DNA of 64,000 bases from positions 170,334 to 234,333 of the forward strand of contig NZ_KB900623.1 in the NCBI RefSeq assembly GCF_000379025.1, in the 5' to 3' direction. Below are positions 61,167-64,000 of the stretch, piece after piece. The stretch's first letter is position 1. Each line of letters opens with the position of its first letter. Made by a program: the position numbers and the translations under genes. A model generated the notes under the pieces. The model saw only the letters and a list, made by a program, of their open reading frames with translations. It had not been told where the DNA came from and made no database searches. The stretch comes from Orenia marismortui DSM 5156. GTDB lineage: Bacteria; Bacillota; Halanaerobiia; Halobacteroidales; Halobacteroidaceae.

Positions 61167-62135
61167 TTGAAAGGATTTTTAAATGTTTTTCTAATAATAT
61201 TAATTATTTTGATAATACCTTGTCAAATAAGTGCTAAAGGGATAGAGGTATTGTGGCAAAAAAAGATGGATGAGGGATATCTGGGAGATTTCAAACTTGC
61301 TAATAATGGAACTATAGTTTTTTTATATAAGAAAGATGTTTTGGATAAAGTTGTTGATCTGGTAGGAAGTGATAAGGGTGGTTATTATTTTTGGTATAAT
61401 CGGAATATTAATAAGATAACCGATTATAAAGTTTCTCCTACAGGAAGTAATATTGTTTATACTTATCTTCAGAAAAAGCAAGTAGGGTATCGACCAGTAG
61501 TCGTGTTGGTTAATAAAGGCCAAGAATTATGGGAGGTATATGGTGGTGAGTCTAATTTCTTCTCTCCTGATGAAGAGCGAATATTAAGTGTATCAGAAGG
61601 TGAATATTTTAGGGGAGTTTACTTATATGATGATGCTGGCAATATTATTTGGAAGGAAGATAAGCTGGCTTTAAAAGCAGGTAAGCCAGATAATGAAAGA
61701 TATATTTATGGTGTTAGTGATTCTTGGGTTTATTTCATAGATATAAAATTAGATAAAATAGAACGATATAGTTATGATAAGAAAATTATTCTTCATTCTT
61801 TTGATCTGATTAACAATAAAATATTTATATATGACGGTGATAGTATTATTTGTTTTGAAAGAGGAAAAGGAAAGGTATGGCAATTACCGCTAGAGGAAGA
61901 AGTTTATAAGTTAAGGATTGATAGCGAAAACCGTAATATTCATGCTTATAGTACTGAAAAAAAGTTTGTTATTTCTTATGATGGGATGACAGTTTATAAT
62001 CAAAAAAATAAAGAAGAGGAAATAATCAAGTCGATTATAAATTCAGATGTGAAGTATTCCTTTTCTAAAAATTTGAATTATCTAGCTACCTTTAAGAAGA
62101 AAATTTTGACTTTATATAGGATAGGAGGAGAGTGA
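61167..62135 (+). CDS. Exported beta-propeller-like hypothetical protein
   Basis: Signal peptide (residues about 1-23, ending SAKG) and then alternating strand repeats with Gly/Asp turns, such as KVSPTGSNIVYTY, FFSPDEERILSVSEGEYFRGVYLYDDAGNIIW and LDKIERYSYDKK. The pattern is that of a PQQ/WD40-like propeller, but no family can be named. Start is TTG at 61167 with GGGGGTGAG 4-10 bases upstream. The 3' end overlaps the next reading frame by a few bases. Together with its neighbours it belongs to a cluster of secreted structural proteins. Confidence 0.6.
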   Translation: MKGFLNVFLIILIILIIPCQISAKGIEVLWQKKMDEGYLGDFKLANNGTIVFLYKKDVLDKVVDLVGSDKGGYYFWYNRNINKITDYKVSPTGSNIVYTYLQKKQVGYRPVVVLVNKGQELWEVYGGESNFFSPDEERILSVSEGEYFRGVYLYDDAGNIIWKEDKLALKAGKPDNERYIYGVSDSWVYFIDIKLDKIERYSYDKKIILHSFDLINNKIFIYDGDSIICFERGKGKVWQLPLEEEVYKLRIDSENRNIHAYSTEKKFVISYDGMTVYNQKNKEEEIIKSIINSDVKYSFSKNLNYLATFKKKILTLYRIGGE

Positions 62136-62137
62136 TT

Positions 62138-63229
62138 GTGAAGAGAGTAAAATTATTTTTATTATTAATTTTCTTAGTTGTGATTTATTCTAATCATATA
62201 ATTGCAGCTGAAGAGATGATTACTAAAGTTCAGGTTAAGTCAAGCAATTTTAATCCTTCTTCAGGTGAAGAATGTCAGTTAGTTTATAATTTAGCAAAAG
62301 AAGCGAAGGTTTATGTTAATGTATATACAGCTGATTTTCATCTGGTAAATCAGATAGCTAGTGGGGTTTTTCAAGAAGAGGGTGAGCATAAGGTAAGCTG
62401 GGATGGCAGAGATATTAATAATCAAGTAGTAGCAGATGAAGCCTATTTTTTCTATATTAAAGCTAAGTTTGATGATGGTTCTGAAGCAATATATGATCCT
62501 ACTACTTTTTCGGGAGGAGAAGAATTTGAAGTAACTGATGTAGACTATAATTCAGAAGAGGGAAGTTTTACATTTAACTTAAAAAGACCAGCTAGAGTAC
62601 TAATGAGAGTGGGGATAGATAATGGTCCAATGATAAATACTCTGCTAGATTGGAAACCTCGACCAGCAGGGCATAATATTCTTTATTGGTCAGGTTTTGA
62701 CAAGGATGGAGTTTTAGATGCTAGAGAATTCTCAGGATTAAAACTAGTAACCATTGGATTTTATTTGCCAGAGAGTAGTGTAATTACATATGGCAATAAT
62801 AAGTCTAATTATTTTAAATATATTAATAGCTTAAAGACGAAGAAGAAAGTATTGAGAGAAGAGAAATTAAGGAAGGTAAAAATTTCTCCATATTACTACT
62901 TACAGTTAAGAGACTATAGAACACCACAGTTTAGTGTGGAATTACCTCAATATAATGAAGCTAACTATAATATTAAAAAAGATAGTAAATTACTGATTAG
63001 AATTCTAGCTAAGAACGAATTCAAGAGGTTATTAATGAAGAATAGATTTGAAGTTATTCTCTTTTTAGATGCTAAGTTTATTTATGAAGAAGAAGAAGGA
63101 TATATACCTTTTAATATTCCTTGGAGTACTAAGGGGTTAGATCCAGGTGAACATTATTTAACGGTTGTTTTGGCAACATATAATGGACAGGTAGGTAGTA
63201 GAAGTTTAAAGATTAATATAAAAGAATAG
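62138..63229 (+). CDS. Exported protein with FlgD-Ig-like domains
   Basis: Signal peptide (about residues 1-24, ending IIAAE). Residues about 40-115 match the FlgD Ig-like pattern: KVYVNVYTADFHLVNQIASG, HKVSWDGRDINNQVVADEAYFFYI. A second, similar unit follows at about 145-205 (FNLKRPARVLMRVGID, HNILYWSGFDKDGVLDA). The C-terminal 130 residues are basic and unassigned. Such domains are usual in secreted or cell-surface proteins. GTG at 62138 is chosen since AGGAGG is 9 bases upstream; a GTG at 62132 lies too close to it. The following gene starts 11 bases downstream. Confidence 0.68.
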   Translation: MKRVKLFLLLIFLVVIYSNHIIAAEEMITKVQVKSSNFNPSSGEECQLVYNLAKEAKVYVNVYTADFHLVNQIASGVFQEEGEHKVSWDGRDINNQVVADEAYFFYIKAKFDDGSEAIYDPTTFSGGEEFEVTDVDYNSEEGSFTFNLKRPARVLMRVGIDNGPMINTLLDWKPRPAGHNILYWSGFDKDGVLDAREFSGLKLVTIGFYLPESSVITYGNNKSNYFKYINSLKTKKKVLREEKLRKVKISPYYYLQLRDYRTPQFSVELPQYNEANYNIKKDSKLLIRILAKNEFKRLLMKNRFEVILFLDAKFIYEEEEGYIPFNIPWSTKGLDPGEHYLTVVLATYNGQVGSRSLKINIKE

Positions 63230-63240
63230 GGGGGATTAGA

Positions 63241-64000
63241 TTGAAGAAAAGAGCAGATAAGTATTTTTTACTTGTTCTTATTTTGTTAATTGGAGTGGTT
63301 TCGGTGGTGGATGTCTCAACTGCCCAAGAAAGCGATTCGGTAATTACTATCGGAGCATCTATCTTTGCTAAAGAAGGTAGCTTAGGATTATCAGGGGATA
63401 ACTATGATTTTGATAAATGTATTTATTCTACTGGAGATTTAATTTATCTTAATAAGTGGGGAGATCCTTTTAAAGAGGATGAAGTAGTTGTTAATGTAGA
63501 TGATAATGATCTTCCTAAACTGGATTTTGATTATTTTAAGAAGAATGCAGATACATATTCAGCTAGCATGGATGAATTCTTAGAAGGCTTAAAAGATGGT
63601 AGGATTAATTATCATCGTAAAATTCCTGGGGGAATACACTTCATTGATATACCTGAAGGTGTAGATTATCAGGAATTAAATCAAAGAGTTAGGTTAGATT
63701 GGGAAGTGGATAAGAATGATCCAGTTTTTCTAGTAATAAATGGTGATGTTGATATTAAAAGATTTTCTATTAGAGCATTAAATAATGTTAATTTTCTTGT
63801 TAGAGGTAACTTATCAATTGATACAACTTTTAGTTTAGGTTCAATACCTTTCTTTTATGATTATGGTAATTTAATTTACACTGAAGGAGATTTGAAATTT
63901 GTTAGAAATACCTTTAAATCTAGTCATGACTATATTTGGGGAGAAGACCTTCATAGGCACAATAGATTTAATAAATGGTTTAATGGAGTAATTATCTCAG
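63241..64000 (+). CDS. Exported hypothetical protein, 3' end outside window
   Basis: TTG start at 63241 after GGGGGGATT. Signal peptide (about 1-29, ending STAQ), then LSGDNYDFDKCIYSTGDLIYL, LPKLDFDYFKKNADTYS and later VNGDVDIKRFSIRALNNVNFLVRGNLSI. The run of 'ghost-strand' repeats (VNGDV, VRGNLS, TEGDLKFVR) resembles polymer-forming or pilus-associated proteins of the bactofilin/DUF7305 kind; the match is weak. At least 253 codons are visible and the frame is still open at base 64000. Likely part of the same extracellular cluster. Confidence 0.5.
   Translation, partial: MKKRADKYFLLVLILLIGVVSVVDVSTAQESDSVITIGASIFAKEGSLGLSGDNYDFDKCIYSTGDLIYLNKWGDPFKEDEVVVNVDDNDLPKLDFDYFKKNADTYSASMDEFLEGLKDGRINYHRKIPGGIHFIDIPEGVDYQELNQRVRLDWEVDKNDPVFLVINGDVDIKRFSIRALNNVNFLVRGNLSIDTTFSLGSIPFFYDYGNLIYTEGDLKFVRNTFKSSHDYIWGEDLHRHNRFNKWFNGVIIS

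Noticed and set aside
1-64000. tRNA, rRNA or complete transposase genes
   Set aside because: None was noticed on either strand; repeat elements present are non-coding.

Overview
The window is a low-GC, strongly AT-rich bacterial chromosome segment from an endospore-forming anaerobic Firmicute that very probably has an outer membrane. Spore formation is shown by spoIVB, spo0A, a spo0E-like gene, spoIIM, the dacF-spoIIAA-spoIIAB-sigF cluster and a complete spoVA set. The outer membrane is inferred from an AsmA-family protein, a TolC-type outer-membrane factor with an RND pump and its adaptor, and a patatin protein with a predicted C-terminal beta-barrel ending in Phe. That mix fits Halanaerobiales (Halobacteroidaceae such as Orenia or Halobacteroides). 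The assignment is inference from gene content; no rRNA or tRNA gene was seen.

Layout. Bases 1-9253 carry the classical order ispA-dxs-tlyA-nadK-argR-recN-spoIVB-spo0A. Bases 9427-12628 hold an envelope module of SteA-like, MctB/SteB-like, family-2 and MraY/WecA-type glycosyltransferase genes. A two-component NSS amino-acid transporter (with a 31-codon small subunit), a PepT-like peptidase and a Spo0E-like phosphatase follow. Bases 16851-21050 hold a DUF3866 gene, a NUDIX hydrolase, an endonuclease Q homologue, a ComB-like protein and spoIIM. Bases 21100-23090 form a minus-strand accessory patch with two small intact genes, a CXXC zinc-ribbon ORF lacking a canonical start and a decayed transglutaminase-like gene. 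Bases 23700-27374 are nucleoside salvage (deoB, punA, pdp), followed by a convergent cheX and then AsmA.

Bases 31193-39869 are a nearly continuous sporulation block: dacF, the sigma-F regulatory trio, a 57-codon membrane peptide gene and spoVAA to spoVAF, interrupted by one non-coding insertion-like gap between spoVAB and spoVAC. Three genes for a split acyl-CoA dehydratase activase system follow. At 42911 a consensus promoter with a 36-bp perfect palindrome drives an efflux cluster: a TolC protein fused to a substrate-binding-protein-like domain, a lipoprotein adaptor and an RND permease, then the patatin/barrel gene and a TetR repressor that probably binds the palindrome. The remainder holds ridA, an EamA transporter, lysA under a lysine riboswitch, and a Fe3+-type ABC importer. 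Last comes a run of exported proteins: a ChrB-domain protein, two beta-propeller-like proteins, a FlgD-Ig-like protein and a final gene cut by the window edge.

Points of most interest are the SBP-TolC fusion with its operator, the patatin-barrel protein, three genes whose ribosome-binding sites point to AUU, AUA or AUC starts, the exported ChrB/propeller cluster, and a set of large perfect palindromes and dispersed intergenic repeat fragments.
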